The notes under the pieces were generated by a model. That model made no database searches and was not told the origin of the DNA. It saw only the letters and a program-made list of their open reading frames with translations. Source: Streptomyces ochraceiscleroticus (GTDB lineage: Bacteria; Actinomycetota; Actinomycetes; Streptomycetales; Streptomycetaceae). From it: 64,000 bases of DNA. Both the position numbers and the translations under genes were made by a program. This document shows positions 1 through 9,362 of the stretch, in pieces. How positions within the stretch are numbered: the first letter of the stretch is position 1; each line of letters begins with the position of its first letter. The stretch spans positions 186,001 through 250,000 of the forward strand of contig NZ_JOAX01000004.1 of assembly GCF_000720485.1 (NCBI RefSeq), in the 5' to 3' direction.

Positions 1-469
1 CGAGGTGGACGGAATGCCAGGGCTGATCGGGACTCATCCGGAAGATCGTGTAGCCGAGGTCGCGGTCCCGGCCGACGACGTTGGTCCAGGTGTGGTGCAG
101 GTGGTTGTGGGTGTGCTTCCACGCCGCGGCAGGGATGAGGAAGTCCCACTCCCAGGTGGTGGAGTGAATGGCCGGGTCGCGCATCCAGTCCCACTGGCCA
201 TGCAGGACGTTGTGACTGATCTCCATGTTCTCCAGGACCTTGGCCGTGGCCAGCATCGCGGTGCCCGCAGCCCAGGCGGGCGGAAACAGGGAGACGGCGA
301 GCGCCAACCGGCCACCGACCTCCAGGCGGCGCTGCGCGGTGACCACCGTATGGATGTAGCGGGCGTCCTCGGCGCCCCGCTGGGCGAGGATCTCGGCGCG
401 GATCCGGTCGAGCTCCGCCCCGAGCTCCTCGATCTGTGCGGGGTTGAGATCCGGGGCCGTTACGGTCAT
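1..469 (-). CDS. Fatty acid desaturase, N-terminal part (runs off window)
   Basis: Open frame from ATG at 469 to the window edge with no stop, so only the first 156 residues are seen. Two histidine boxes of membrane di-iron desaturases are present: HNVLH at residues 86-90 and HTHNHLHH at 119-126. A hydrophobic stretch at about 55-75 precedes them. The third box expected near the C-terminus lies outside the window. The family inserts double bonds into acyl chains at the membrane using O2 and reduced ferredoxin or a similar donor. A GGAGAG ribosome site sits just upstream of the ATG. The family call is firm; the substrate is not visible. Confidence 0.9.
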   Translation of the reverse strand, partial: MTVTAPDLNPAQIEELGAELDRIRAEILAQRGAEDARYIHTVVTAQRRLEVGGRLALAVSLFPPAWAAGTAMLATAKVLENMEISHNVLHGQWDWMRDPAIHSTTWEWDFLIPAAAWKHTHNHLHHTWTNVVGRDRDLGYTIFRMSPDQPWHSVHL

Positions 470-1247
470 AAGGCTCTCTCCTGGTCGACGAAGGGTGCAG
501 CGTCCGCAGCGAGGTGGTCGCCCGGGGTGCACGGGCTGATCGGCGAACCGCAGGCCACCACGCGGCTGAACGATCCGCGACCTGGCAGATGAGAGCAGGG
601 GCACCCGGCACGAACATGCGCTCGCGCCGTGTACCCGAAGTTCGGTCAGCTCGGCGCCCCCGGAAAGCACATCGGCACGAATTGGCGTTCGAGTAGTGCC
701 GGGCCGTGTAGCGCTGAGGCTAACCACGTACGCGCACCGGTGAGAAACCCCAGGAGCCGCGTTCCGGCCATCTGCCGCACGGCCGGTACACCGCGCATCA
801 GAGGCAGGCTGCAAGGCTCATGAGCACAGACGGGCACGGTCGGAACGAACAGTTGCCTGAGGAACGGCGGGGAGGCGAGCGCGGAAATGACCGGATAGGG
901 CACTGCAGATGCGGCACCTGCCCGCGCCCCTGCATTCTCCGTGGGGCAGGGAGCTCGTCGGCTCCATGAACGTCACTGGGGTCACCACGGCATCGTCCAC
1001 GCCCTGCATCCGCATTGAGCCCGTCGCGAGCCGGCGGATCCCGCGGGACAGCGCCAGTGCCACCCCGTCTGCGGCCCGGGCGGTGGGCCCCAGGCCGCCG
1101 CGACGTCCGGGCGCGCTCGCTCGGCCTGTCGGAGGAGTACGCTGGAGGTACCGAGGATATTTCGCGCACCGGCTTCCATGCTTGTGTCGTTTTCGGCGAT
1201 TGATTACACCGGGCCGGTTCCGACCGGCCCGGGACTGGGTTCGCGTC
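470..1247. other. Intergenic stretch, no convincing gene
   Basis: The region lies between the divergent desaturase and the first DUF5994 gene. Open frames exist on both strands, but their translations are Arg/Pro/Ala-rich with no recognisable domain, as expected of high-GC shadow frames. A weak promoter-like pair, TTGTGT at 1182-1187 and TACACC at 1205-1210 (17-bp spacer), lies before the DUF5994 gene. I would not rely on it. Confidence 0.5.
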
Positions 1248-1838
1248 ATGACTGCGACCGTTTCCCGCACGCCGACGCTCGAAGACCGGCGCTCCGCTCC
1301 GCCCCTCCGCCTGTCGCTGACTCCCACCGGTTTTGCACCCGGTCTGCTGGACGGCGCGTGGTGGCCCCGCTCTCGCGACCTCGCGGCGGAACTTCCCTCG
1401 CTGATGGCTGTGCTCGATCCACTGTGGGGGCGGATCACCCGGGTCACCGTGAATCCCACGCACTGGCCGGTCATCCCACGCAAGGTGCCCGTCAACGGGC
1501 GAGTGGTGAAGGTGGGCTGGTTCCTGGCCGAGCAGGACCCGCACAAACTGTTGCTCTTCTCGTACCACGTGGGCCGCTGGGACCTGCTGGTGATCCCGCC
1601 TCGGGCGGATCCCGTCTCGGCCGCCTGGCTGATGGCCGCCGCGAGCGCACCACTGCGCACGTCGACCGCGATTCAGCTGATGGACGAGGCAGCCCGTCTG
1701 CGAACAGTGATGGAGACCGACCGGGCCGTGGAAGCGGTCTGGGACTCCGAAGGGGGCCAGGAGGCCCTCGGTTCGACCTCACGCCCACGGATCCCCACAG
1801 TCACCCCTCTGATGCCGAATCCGGCGAAGGGGATCTGA
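1248..1838 (+). CDS. DUF5994 family protein (copy 1)
   Basis: A 196-aa protein of unknown function. It carries the DUF5994 hallmark LLDGAWWPRSRDLAAEL at about residues 30-46, followed by conserved Trp/Gly-rich beta segments such as VGWFLAEQD and WDLLVIPPRAD. The ATG at 1248 is chosen because the upstream 113 codons of the same open frame look non-coding. The family is largely actinobacterial and often found near stress regulators. A small membrane ORF and a second DUF5994 gene follow with almost no spacing, so the three probably form one transcript. No enzymatic motif is visible. Confidence 0.85.
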   Translation: MTATVSRTPTLEDRRSAPPLRLSLTPTGFAPGLLDGAWWPRSRDLAAELPSLMAVLDPLWGRITRVTVNPTHWPVIPRKVPVNGRVVKVGWFLAEQDPHKLLLFSYHVGRWDLLVIPPRADPVSAAWLMAAASAPLRTSTAIQLMDEAARLRTVMETDRAVEAVWDSEGGQEALGSTSRPRIPTVTPLMPNPAKGI

Positions 1839-1843
1839 GGAGC

Positions 1844-2110
1844 ATGGAGACCTTCGTGACCGTCGTCGTGTTCTTGGCGATGATCGCTCTGGGCGCGCTT
1901 TTGATCCACCGGATCAACGCCCGGCACGACAGAAGCATCGTCGCTCTCCACTACGGCCGCTCCCGGCCGGCTGCCCGGGGGCCGGCACCACCAGCCCCGC
2001 GGAGGATCCGTGACCGGGCCGGCTCAACCAGCACCGGTGATCGCCATGGCCACCGACGTGGCGGCGGGCGGAGGCGGGCGTGGAGCCGCGCCAGGAAGGG
2101 AGAGGAGTGA
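1844..2110 (+). CDS. Small membrane protein, unknown function
   Basis: An 88-aa frame beginning METFVTVVVFLAMIALGALL, one clear N-terminal transmembrane helix, followed by a basic Arg/Pro/Ala-rich cytoplasmic tail. A GAGGAGC ribosome site lies immediately before the ATG. It starts 6 bp after the stop of the upstream DUF5994 gene, and its stop overlaps the GTG start of the next one (GTGA at 2107-2110). This packing supports a real gene inside a three-gene operon. The C-terminal half is low-complexity, and I recognise no family. Confidence 0.6.
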   Translation: METFVTVVVFLAMIALGALLIHRINARHDRSIVALHYGRSRPAARGPAPPAPRRIRDRAGSTSTGDRHGHRRGGGRRRAWSRARKGEE

Positions 2111-2604
2111 TCGTCACGCCCCCTGTCAGACTTCTGGCAGACACCAGCAATGATCTGGTGGTCCCCGGCACCGCGATCCTGCGGATGGAGACGACATCCA
2201 AGCGCACGGGTACGTTCGACGGCGCCTGGTGGCCGCGGTCACGTGACGTCGAGGACCAGCTGTCCGGCCTGATCACGGCGCTGACCGCTCGGCTGGGTCC
2301 CCTCGCTCGCGTCGGCCTTGACGCGAGCGCCTGGGACCAGACGCCGGGCCATCTGGTCATCCTGGGCCATATGGTCCGCATCGACTGGTCCGCCGTCAGT
2401 GACAGCACCATGATCGTCACTCGGGGCGACCAGGACCATTTCCTGTTCCTGGTGATCCCTCCGGGTACAGCTTCATCACCCGCACGCGCCGCGATGGCCA
2501 TGGCCGTACGGGACGACAACGACGCCCCGGCCGAGCAGATATTCGCGGCCACCGGTGTCACCCGCGACGACAGGCTCGGCGTACCGCCCCGCTCTCCCGA
2601 CTAG
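2107..2604 (+). CDS. DUF5994 family protein (copy 2)
   Basis: A 165-aa paralogue of the protein at 1248-1838, sharing FDGAWWPRSRDVEDQL near residues 37-52 and the later VRIDWSAV and FLFLVIPPG segments. The GTG at 2107 is preferred over the in-frame ATG at 2080 because GGGAGAGGA precedes it and it overlaps the preceding stop. Tandem DUF5994 copies suggest gene duplication or a heteromeric pair. The function is unknown. Confidence 0.85.
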   Translation: MIVTPPVRLLADTSNDLVVPGTAILRMETTSKRTGTFDGAWWPRSRDVEDQLSGLITALTARLGPLARVGLDASAWDQTPGHLVILGHMVRIDWSAVSDSTMIVTRGDQDHFLFLVIPPGTASSPARAAMAMAVRDDNDAPAEQIFAATGVTRDDRLGVPPRSPD

Positions 2605-2736
2605 AGGACCGGCAGAAGCCGGACGTGTCAGCGCTCGCACAACCCCCGCCGCCCCGGTCCCCGGCCGCACCGCAGACGTCAGGCCGGGGCCTCCCCGTGC
2701 CGGGTGCTTCCCGGACCGACCAGGCCCGGTGGCGTC

Positions 2737-3714
2737 ATGGAGCTAAGGAATGTGACAACCGTGAGTGTTCTGATCGCTGTGCTGGTGGTGTTCGCCGTGG
2801 CCGGGCTGGTCCTGCTCGCCATGAGCCTGCGGAATGTCCAGCAGTACGAGAAGGGCGTGGTGTTCCGCTTCGGACGGCTACTGCCGGAGCTCCGCGAGCC
2901 CGGCCTGCGCGTCATCCGGCCGATCGGGGACCGGATGCGGAAGGTGTCCGTACAGACCGAGGTCCTTGGCATCCCGCCGCAGGGATCCATCACCGCCGAC
3001 AACGTGACGCTCACCGTCGATGCTGTCGTCTACTTCCGGGTCATCGACCCGGTCAAGGCATTGGTGAACGTCCGCAACTACCCCAGCGCCGTCTCCCAGA
3101 TCGCCCAGACCTCGCTCCGGGCGGTCATCGGCAGGGCCGACCTGGACACGCTCCTGTCGGATCGTGACCACATCAACGCGGAGCTCAAGAAGGTGATGGA
3201 CGCTCCCACCGAGGAACCCTGGGGGCTGCGCATCGAACGCGTGGAGATCAAGGACATCGCTCTTCCCCAGACGATGATGCGCTCCATGTCCAAGCAGGCC
3301 GAGGCCGAGCGTGAACGGCGTGCCCGGGTCATCGCTGCCGACGGAGAGTTCCAGGCGTCCCAACGGCTGACCGACGCCGCGGCGACCATGTCCGACACTC
3401 CAGGCGCGCTCCAACTGCGCCTGCTGCAGACCGTGGTGGACGTCTCGGCGGAGAAGAACAGCACCCTGGTCATGCCGTTCCCGGTCGAGATGCTTCGTTT
3501 CTTCGAACGCCATGGCCAGGAAAACGGCGGCGAGTCCGCGCACCGCAGCGCCGCGCACCCTGAACTCCCCGTACTCCCCGACCTGACCACGCCTGCCGAG
3601 CCCGCCTTCTCCCTGCCCGGAGAGCGGGTCGGCAGTCGTGCGGAGGTAGCCAGGGAGCGGCGGGCGGCCTGGCCGACAGTGGTGGAGCCCGAAGAGCCTC
3701 CGGTCCGAAGCTGA
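2737..3714 (+). CDS. SPFH/band 7 (slipin-type stomatin-like) membrane protein
   Basis: A 325-aa protein with one N-terminal transmembrane helix (about residues 8-30) followed by a prohibitin-homology domain: QYEKGVVFRFGRLL, PGLRVIRPIGDRM and NVTLTVDAVVYFRVIDP are typical. An Ala/Glu/Arg-rich coiled segment (KQAEAERERRARVIAADGE) and a disordered Pro-rich tail follow. Slipins form membrane scaffolds and are often encoded with NfeD proteases, but none is seen here. The start is uncertain: ATG 2737 lacks a good ribosome site, while GTG 2761 has AAGGA 11 bp upstream. Either choice leaves the domain complete. Confidence 0.92.
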   Translation: MELRNVTTVSVLIAVLVVFAVAGLVLLAMSLRNVQQYEKGVVFRFGRLLPELREPGLRVIRPIGDRMRKVSVQTEVLGIPPQGSITADNVTLTVDAVVYFRVIDPVKALVNVRNYPSAVSQIAQTSLRAVIGRADLDTLLSDRDHINAELKKVMDAPTEEPWGLRIERVEIKDIALPQTMMRSMSKQAEAERERRARVIAADGEFQASQRLTDAAATMSDTPGALQLRLLQTVVDVSAEKNSTLVMPFPVEMLRFFERHGQENGGESAHRSAAHPELPVLPDLTTPAEPAFSLPGERVGSRAEVARERRAAWPTVVEPEEPPVRS

Positions 3715-3726
3715 TGTCTGACATCA

Positions 3727-3960
3727 GCGGGCGTGATCAGCGAGGTGAGCAGCCCGTCGGACATGCCCAGTACGAACTGCTCCATGAATGTCACCGCGAC
3801 ATTGCCATCGGGCCCGGAGGCGGCGGAAGCCGCGGAGCCAGGCGATGGTGCGCTGGACGATCCAGCGATGGACGATCCAGCGATGGACGCCAAGGTCCGA
3901 GCCGTGTGGGACACCGCAGCGGGCGATGATCGGTTGGCTGCACTGAGCGCGCACCAACGA
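3727..3960 (-). pseudogene. C-terminal scrap of an IS5-type transposase
   Basis: Minus-strand translation gives PIIARCGVPHGSDLGVHRW followed by QRTIAWLRGFRRLRARW. This matches the C-terminal DDE region of the intact-looking element at 10157-11042 (PVIARRGVAHGSGLGIHRW, ERTIAWLHGCRRLRIRW). A 15-nt tandem duplication repeats the HRWIV segment (around 3853-3890). The frame then shifts before the last helix, so it cannot encode a working enzyme. It abuts the IS copy that starts at 3964 and is a remnant of another element. Confidence 0.75.
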
Positions 3961-3963
3961 CCA

Positions 3964-4871
3964 GGAGTTCTTTCGGAATGCTGGGAGTCTGCGAGCGAGG
4001 ATCATGCAGTGAGCGAGTTCGAGGAAGGCGTTGTGCATGTCATCGCGGGCCTCCCAGCGGACTCGCAGCCGATGTGGACCATGAAAAGGGGGGCGATGGC
4101 TGAGTCGGCGACCCATCGGATACGGCCCAGTCCCGAGCCGTGTAGCTGCCCTCGGTGAGCGATCTTCATAACGATGTTCCGCTGTCGCAGACGGCGTCGG
4201 TAGACCTCGTGGGCGTAGCCCCGGTTGGCATAGTGCCTCCGGGGCTTGTGCTGCGGTCGTCCGCGCCGGCCCCGGATATGCGACACGGCGTCGACCAGCG
4301 GCAGAAGCTGGGTAATGTCGTTGCGGTGGCCGCCGGTCAGCGACACCCGCAGCGGAATCCCACCGCTGTCGGTCGTACGCGGTGCTTGGAGCCCGGCCGT
4401 CCCCGGTCAACCGGACTCGGACCGGCTTTTGGGCGGCTTCGCCCCTGCATGGCCTGCACGTGCGAGGCATCGATGGTGGCGCGGGAGAAGCCCAGCCGGT
4501 CCACCGCCCGCATCCGGTCCAGCATGACTTGCTGGAGCTCTTCCCGGACGCCGGCCTCCCGCCACTCGGCCATACGCCGCGTCCATGTTGTGCCCGGCCC
4601 GAACCCCAACTCCTGCGGCAGGCTCCCCCATTGAATGCCGGTGTAGAGCACGAACAACACGCCCTGCAGCATCTTGCGGGCATCGATCCGTCTGCGACCC
4701 GGATACCGGTAGCGCCGACCGTGCCCAGGCAGCAGCGGTTCGAGCACCGCCCACAGCTCGTCACCGACCTCCCATGGCCTCCGCCGAGCCATCCTCAGCC
4801 CCTCGCCCCCGAGGAACGACATCACCGACCCCTTCACCGTGCCACACGAAGATCATTCTGCAAGGACTCCT
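3964..4871 (-). mobile_element. IS5-family insertion sequence, copy 1 (inactive)
   Basis: An element of about 0.9 kb whose ends form imperfect inverted repeats: AGGAGTTCTTTCGGAATG at 3964 and, read inward on the other strand, AGGAGTCCTTGCAGAATG ending at 4871. The same terminal sequence starts the copy at 9363, which lies in opposite orientation. The transposase gene inside is broken by frameshifts. By amino acid comparison the two copies are roughly four-fifths identical, so they are relatives rather than recent duplicates. Confidence 0.8.
3975..4792 (-). pseudogene. IS5-family transposase, frameshifted
   Basis: Translation from ATG 4792 starts MARRRPWEVGDELWAVLEPL and contains GRRRIDARKMLQGVLFVLYT, the N-terminal DUF4096-like region, and the first catalytic Asp in ATIDASHVQA. 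Compared with the copy at 9433, one base is missing near 4380 (GTACGACC against GTGCTGACC), moving the rest (SLTGGHRNDITQLLPLVD) into another frame. A second shift precedes the C-terminal EARDDMHNAFLELAHC. The gene needs at least two corrections to be read through and is dead. Confidence 0.85.
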
Positions 4872-5091
4872 TAAGTCCTGCTGATGCGACAGACCAGCAG
4901 CGGTGCACGACTGATCCACGGGCGAACGTCGAGAGACAGACTCTGCACATATTCCGTCAGAGATATGCCTTCAACTGGCAATGCCCTCCTACAGACGCTC
5001 CGCCCGCGTCTTGGCCATAGAGTTCTTGACGTCAGTACACCACGGAGCCACGGCAGACACCGGGCGTACCACTTTTGAAGCGGGACCAATT

Positions 5092-7410
5092 GTGCAGGTA
5101 GCCGTGACAGGGGACGAGACCGGCCGACCCGTCAAGACGTCGAGCTTCGTCGGCCGACGCCAGGAGACCGCCGAAACCAAGCGCCTGTTGGCCGCCCACC
5201 GGCTGGTGAGCCTGACCGGGACGGGCGGCGTCGGCAAGACCAGGTTGGCTCTGCACGCCGTGCGCCGGCTGGCTCGGGGGTTCGCCGACGGAGTGCACAT
5301 CGTCCAGCTGGCCGGTGTGCGGGACGCGTCGCTGGTGCCGCTCGCCCTGATCGATGGGCTGAGCATCCGTAACGGATCGGGGGGTTCGCCCGTCCGGTGC
5401 CTGGTCGATCACCTCCAGGACCGGGAACTCCTCCTGGTCCTGGACAACTGCGAACACCTGGCGGACGCCTGCGCTCGAATTGTCAAGACGTTGCTGGAGG
5501 AGAGCGCGGGGGTGCGCATCCTCGCCACCAGCAGGCACCCGCTGGACGTGCCCACCCAGCATGTCTTGGAGTTGCAGCCGCTGCCCACTCCTTCGCCGGG
5601 CGAGCCGCTACCTCCGAAGCCCGCCCTGGAGTACCCGGCACTGGCACTGTTCGCCGACCGGGCCGCGGCCGTGCTGCCCGGTTTCACGCTCACGGCGGAC
5701 AACCAGGAACCGGTGATCGATCTGTGCCGCCGACTGGACGGGTTGCCGCTCGCGATCGAGCTGGCGGCGGTACGGATGCGTGCCCTGGGCGTGCAGCAGC
5801 TGCTCGAACGGCTCGACCGACGCTATCGGCTGCTGGCCGACGGCGAGGACGCCCTGCCCCGGCACCGCACCCTGCGGGCGGCCGTCGACTGGAGCCATGA
5901 TCTGTGCACTCCCAAGGAGCAGACGGTGTGGGCGCACCTCTCGGTCTTCGCAGGGAGCTTCGACCTGGGCGCAGTGGAGAAGGTCTGTGCCGGGCCCGGC
6001 CTCAACCGTGACGAGATGGTGGACGCCGTCACCGGTCTGGTGGACAAGTCGCTACTGGTCCGGGACGGCGACGCCGTCCACGCCCGGTACCGGATGCTGG
6101 AGTCGATCCGGCAGTACGGCCTCGACAGGCTTCGTGAGGGCGGCGCCGACACAGAGAAGGCTGCCCGGCGCCGGGTGCGGGACTGGTGCCTGGACTTCGT
6201 CGAGGAGTGCGAGCAGCAATGGTTCGGCCCCAACCAGCCGAAGCTGGTCCGGCGGCTCCACACCGAGTCGGACACCATCCGCTCGGCGTTGGAGTTCTGC
6301 CTGAGCACCCCGGGCGAGTTGCAGGCCGGGCTGAAGCTGGCCGGGCATCTGTGGTTCTTCTGGTTCGCGTGCGGCGCCCTGGTGGAGGGCAGGTACTGGC
6401 TGGAGCGGTTGCTCGCCGCCGCTCCCGAGCCAACCAGTGCGCGGGTGCGGGCACTGTGGGCCCTGGCCCTGATGCTGTTGAGCCAGGGCAATGCTGTTAG
6501 GGCCGCTCCCCTCGTCGAGGAGGCACGCGAGCTGGCCCTGCAACTGGGCGACGAGGCCGAGGCGGCGCACACCTACTTCGGCCGCGGCGGTGCTCGCCTG
6601 ATCACCGGCGACTACGAGAAGGCCCGGGACGTGTACGAGGAGGCACTCTCCCGTCCGCCGCGCAAGGGCGAGTCAATAAGCCTGGTCGGCTTCAAGTACG
6701 TCGAGCTGGCCCACGTCCTCGCCATCCAGGGTGAGCACGACCGCGCAATGGACCTGTGCAAGGAGTTCCGGCAGATCTGCCTGGACCACGGCGAGCAGTG
6801 GGTCCACTCCTACCTCCTGCGCATCCTTGCCTTCGCCGAGTGGGCGAAGGGAGATGTGGCGGCGGCCAGGACCCACGCCCGGGAGTGCCTGCGGCTAAAG
6901 CGGGCGGTCGGCGATGTGTTCGGGATCGGCATGACGCTGGAACTGCTCGCCGCGGTCCATGCGCGCGACGGCGAGGGCCAGCCCGCCGCCGTCCTGCTGG
7001 GCGCGGCCAAGCGGATCTGGCAGGACGCCCACGTCGCACTGGACCGCACCCCTTCCCACGGTCCTGTGCGCACCGAAGCCGAAGAACGCGCTCGCGAGCT
7101 GCTGGGCGACACGTTCAAGGGCTTTTGTCGCGAGGGCCTGGAGCTCGCCCCGGACGCCGCAGTGGGCTACGCGGTGGGCGAGACGAAGTCTCCCGCCCGG
7201 TCGATGCGCGACAGTCCGCTGACCCGCCGTGAGACGGAGGTCGCCGAGCTCATCGCGGAAGGGCTGACCAACCAGCAGATCGCCGACCGGCTGGTCGTCG
7301 CACTGCGGACGGCGGAGGGCCATGTGGAGCGGATCCTCAGCAAGCTGGACTTCACCTCCCGCAGTCAGGTCGCCGTCTGGACCGAGACACGTCGGGTCAG
7401 GCACCGCTGA
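5092..7410 (+). CDS. LuxR-family ATPase regulator (LAL type)
   Basis: A protein of about 772 aa with an N-terminal NTPase domain (TSSFVGRR, then Walker A GTGGVGKT at about residues 43-50, and LLLVLDNCEH as Walker B). A long helical TPR-like region follows (ALMLLSQGNAVRAAPLVEEA and onward), with a C-terminal LuxR helix-turn-helix (SPLTRRETEVAELIAEGLTN). Such LAL regulators activate secondary metabolism or stress genes. The frame is open from ATG 4981, but that start has no ribosome site and the first 37 codons look non-coding. GTG 5092 or 5104 is more likely. It is the first gene of the segment bracketed by the two inverted IS copies. Confidence 0.9.
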   Translation: MQVAVTGDETGRPVKTSSFVGRRQETAETKRLLAAHRLVSLTGTGGVGKTRLALHAVRRLARGFADGVHIVQLAGVRDASLVPLALIDGLSIRNGSGGSPVRCLVDHLQDRELLLVLDNCEHLADACARIVKTLLEESAGVRILATSRHPLDVPTQHVLELQPLPTPSPGEPLPPKPALEYPALALFADRAAAVLPGFTLTADNQEPVIDLCRRLDGLPLAIELAAVRMRALGVQQLLERLDRRYRLLADGEDALPRHRTLRAAVDWSHDLCTPKEQTVWAHLSVFAGSFDLGAVEKVCAGPGLNRDEMVDAVTGLVDKSLLVRDGDAVHARYRMLESIRQYGLDRLREGGADTEKAARRRVRDWCLDFVEECEQQWFGPNQPKLVRRLHTESDTIRSALEFCLSTPGELQAGLKLAGHLWFFWFACGALVEGRYWLERLLAAAPEPTSARVRALWALALMLLSQGNAVRAAPLVEEARELALQLGDEAEAAHTYFGRGGARLITGDYEKARDVYEEALSRPPRKGESISLVGFKYVELAHVLAIQGEHDRAMDLCKEFRQICLDHGEQWVHSYLLRILAFAEWAKGDVAAARTHARECLRLKRAVGDVFGIGMTLELLAAVHARDGEGQPAAVLLGAAKRIWQDAHVALDRTPSHGPVRTEAEERARELLGDTFKGFCREGLELAPDAAVGYAVGETKSPARSMRDSPLTRRETEVAELIAEGLTNQQIADRLVVALRTAEGHVERILSKLDFTSRSQVAVWTETRRVRHR

Positions 7411-7494
7411 CGACGTGTATGCGTGAACCGGACGCCGACACCGTGCACGAGAGCAGTCACCGCCCAGACACCGAGCGAAAGGGAAGGCGGACCG

Positions 7495-8463
7495 ATGAAT
7501 CACGGAGATCCCCACACACCCATCAACCATCACGTCGGCATCCACTCGTCCGACGAGGAGTTCCTGGCGACGGTGGTGCCGTTCCTCAAGGAGGGCATCG
7601 CCGCCGAGGATGAACCGGACCCGGCGGCCATCACCACCTCGCGCAAGCTGGTCTTGCTGCGGGACGCGCTCGGCCCGGACGCCTGCCACGTGGACTTCCA
7701 CGACTCCGCGCAGTGGTATCGCGGGACACCCGCGAACAGCATGGCCACCGCTCTCGACTACTACGTCGCACACGCGAGCCCGCAGGGCCGTATCCACATA
7801 ACGGGCGAGCCGGTCTGGGACGGTCGCTCTCCGCGCCAGATCACCGAGTGGAAGCGGTACGAGGCGCTGGCCACCGAGCTCTTCACCGGAGCCCCGCCCG
7901 ACCTGATGTGCCTGTACGACACGCGCACCGCACCGCCCGACGTCATCGACGCCGCCCGGCACACCCATCCGACGGAACTGGATCGTCACGGCATCCGGCC
8001 CAGTCCGCTGTTCACGGAACCCACCGTCTACGTGACGCGGGACCTTGGCCCGCTGCCCCCGCCACCGCAGGACGCGATCGGGGTGAGCCTTGACAAGGGC
8101 CTGACCGCCGGTCACCGGTTCGCGACAGACCAGGCACAGGCCCGCGGCATGGCGCCGGACGCGGCAGCCCGCTTCGGGCAGGCCGTGTCCGGCGCCACGG
8201 GCTACGCGGTGGCCCAGGGCTGCGACCGCGCGGACCTACAGTTGTGGTCGACCCGGCAGCGGATCATCTGCGAGCTGCGCACCTCGGTCGGACGCATCAC
8301 CGATCCGTTTCTCGGCTTTCGGCTACCGGGCCCTCAGGCACAGCCGGAGGACGGGCTCTGGAAGACCCGCCAGGTATGCGAGTTCGTGGACATGAGATCG
8401 GCTAACGAGGAGAAGGAGGGATGGACCATCCGCATGGAAACAGCCCTCACACCGGCCGGTTGA
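7495..8463 (+). CDS. MEDS-domain sensor / RsbA-like anti-sigma regulator
   Basis: A 322-aa protein. Residues of about 10-170 match the MEDS (DcmR sensory) domain: HHVGIHSSDEEFLATVVPFL, AITTSRKLVLLRDALG and RIHITGEPVWDGRS are typical, with LMCLYDTR closing the domain. The C-terminal part resembles a degenerate HATPase/anti-sigma module (ARFGQAVSGATGYAVAQG, LQLWSTRQRIICELRTS). In Streptomyces this architecture is usually annotated as a sensor or anti-sigma regulatory protein. GGGAAGG precedes ATG 7495, while the longer frame from 7423 lacks a ribosome site. It follows the LuxR regulator by 84 bp and precedes an RsbW-like kinase, suggesting a regulatory cassette. Confidence 0.85.
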   Translation: MNHGDPHTPINHHVGIHSSDEEFLATVVPFLKEGIAAEDEPDPAAITTSRKLVLLRDALGPDACHVDFHDSAQWYRGTPANSMATALDYYVAHASPQGRIHITGEPVWDGRSPRQITEWKRYEALATELFTGAPPDLMCLYDTRTAPPDVIDAARHTHPTELDRHGIRPSPLFTEPTVYVTRDLGPLPPPPQDAIGVSLDKGLTAGHRFATDQAQARGMAPDAAARFGQAVSGATGYAVAQGCDRADLQLWSTRQRIICELRTSVGRITDPFLGFRLPGPQAQPEDGLWKTRQVCEFVDMRSANEEKEGWTIRMETALTPAG

Positions 8464-8530
8464 CGAACCGGCGCGCGGATTCGGGTAGTTCCCCCCGCGA
8501 CCCGAACGCACGGCAGACGCATGGTGGATA

Positions 8531-8562
8531 CGAGGCCGAGCCCTACGACGGGCCCGGCCTCG
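8531..8562 (+). terminator. Stem-loop terminator after the MEDS gene
   Basis: CGAGGCCGAGCCC at 8531-8543 pairs with GGGCCCGGCCTCG at 8550-8562, matching 12 of 13 positions with a 6-nt loop. It sits between the MEDS gene and the RsbW-like gene. No T-run follows, as is common in Streptomyces. Confidence 0.6.
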
Positions 8563-8605
8563 CCCCACAGAAGCCGAACGCCCCAAGGGCCGAAGGGAAA
8601 CAACC

Positions 8606-9211
8606 ATGCCGAACGCCCATCCGCGCGGCCTGCCAACCGTGGGCGGTGACTGCACCACGATTCTGGGCCCAGGGACGTCCTCGGTCCGCCAGGCCAGGTA
8701 CGTCGTCCGCAAGTTTCTGGCCGAGCACGGCCTCCAGGAACTGGTGGACAGCGCCGAACTGCTGGTCAGCGAGCTCGCCACCAACGCGGTGGTGCACGCA
8801 AGCGGCCGCTACCGACTCACGCTGTCCCTGGGCATCGGCACGCTGCGCTGCGAGGTGGCGGACGAGCAGCGGCAACTTCCCCGACCGCCGAACCGGCAGG
8901 CCGAGAGCAAAGAGGACAATGGGCACTACGAGAAGCATGCCGGTGCAGCCGAGAGCGGGCGCGGTCTCCTCCTGGTCGACGCGCTGTCTCACCGGTGGGG
9001 TAACCGTCTCATCGAGGGAGGCAAGGAAGTCTGGTTCGAGCTGGAGATCGGAGCACCGGACAGGAGGGACGGCGCGGGAGAAGCGGACGCGCGTCACATG
9101 GCGACGGGTCGCCTACGACCGGAGGCGGTGGCCGGTCGCACCGAGCCGTTCCTCTGGCTAATGGAGATGCCGTGGAAGGATGCATCACACTTCCTCCGTG
9201 TCCGATGGTGA
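8606..9211 (+). CDS. ATP-binding protein, RsbW-like anti-sigma/serine kinase
   Basis: A 201-aa HATPase_c_2 protein. The N-box is ELLVSELATNAVVHA (about residues 50-64), and the G2 box is GRGLLLVDALSHRWG (about 118-132). The G1 position reads VADEQ instead of the usual D-x-S/R-P, and a charged insert of about 25 residues separates the boxes. The family phosphorylates anti-anti-sigma factors or binds sigma factors. Typical actinobacterial homologues end near residue 140-150; this one has an extra tail of about 45 residues (LRPEAVAGRTEPFLWLMEMP) of unknown role. Confidence 0.88.
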   Translation: MPNAHPRGLPTVGGDCTTILGPGTSSVRQARYVVRKFLAEHGLQELVDSAELLVSELATNAVVHASGRYRLTLSLGIGTLRCEVADEQRQLPRPPNRQAESKEDNGHYEKHAGAAESGRGLLLVDALSHRWGNRLIEGGKEVWFELEIGAPDRRDGAGEADARHMATGRLRPEAVAGRTEPFLWLMEMPWKDASHFLRVRW

Positions 9212-9362
9212 CCGATTCGGGAATCCAGCTCGCAGGCTGTTGCTGGGGAGGCAGGTGAGCCTCGAAGAAGTCACTTGGAGAGATATGGCCGGCATTTCCA
9301 GATCTGTAGGTGGCGTACGCCGCCACGGCTGAGCAGAGTGTCCGACGCACCGCTGCAAATAA

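Noticed and set aside
798..1660. Two overlapping minus-strand frames of about 260-280 codons before the DUF5994 gene
   Set aside because: Arg/Pro/Ser-rich, no ribosome site, no recognisable domain, and they overlap the DUF5994 start.
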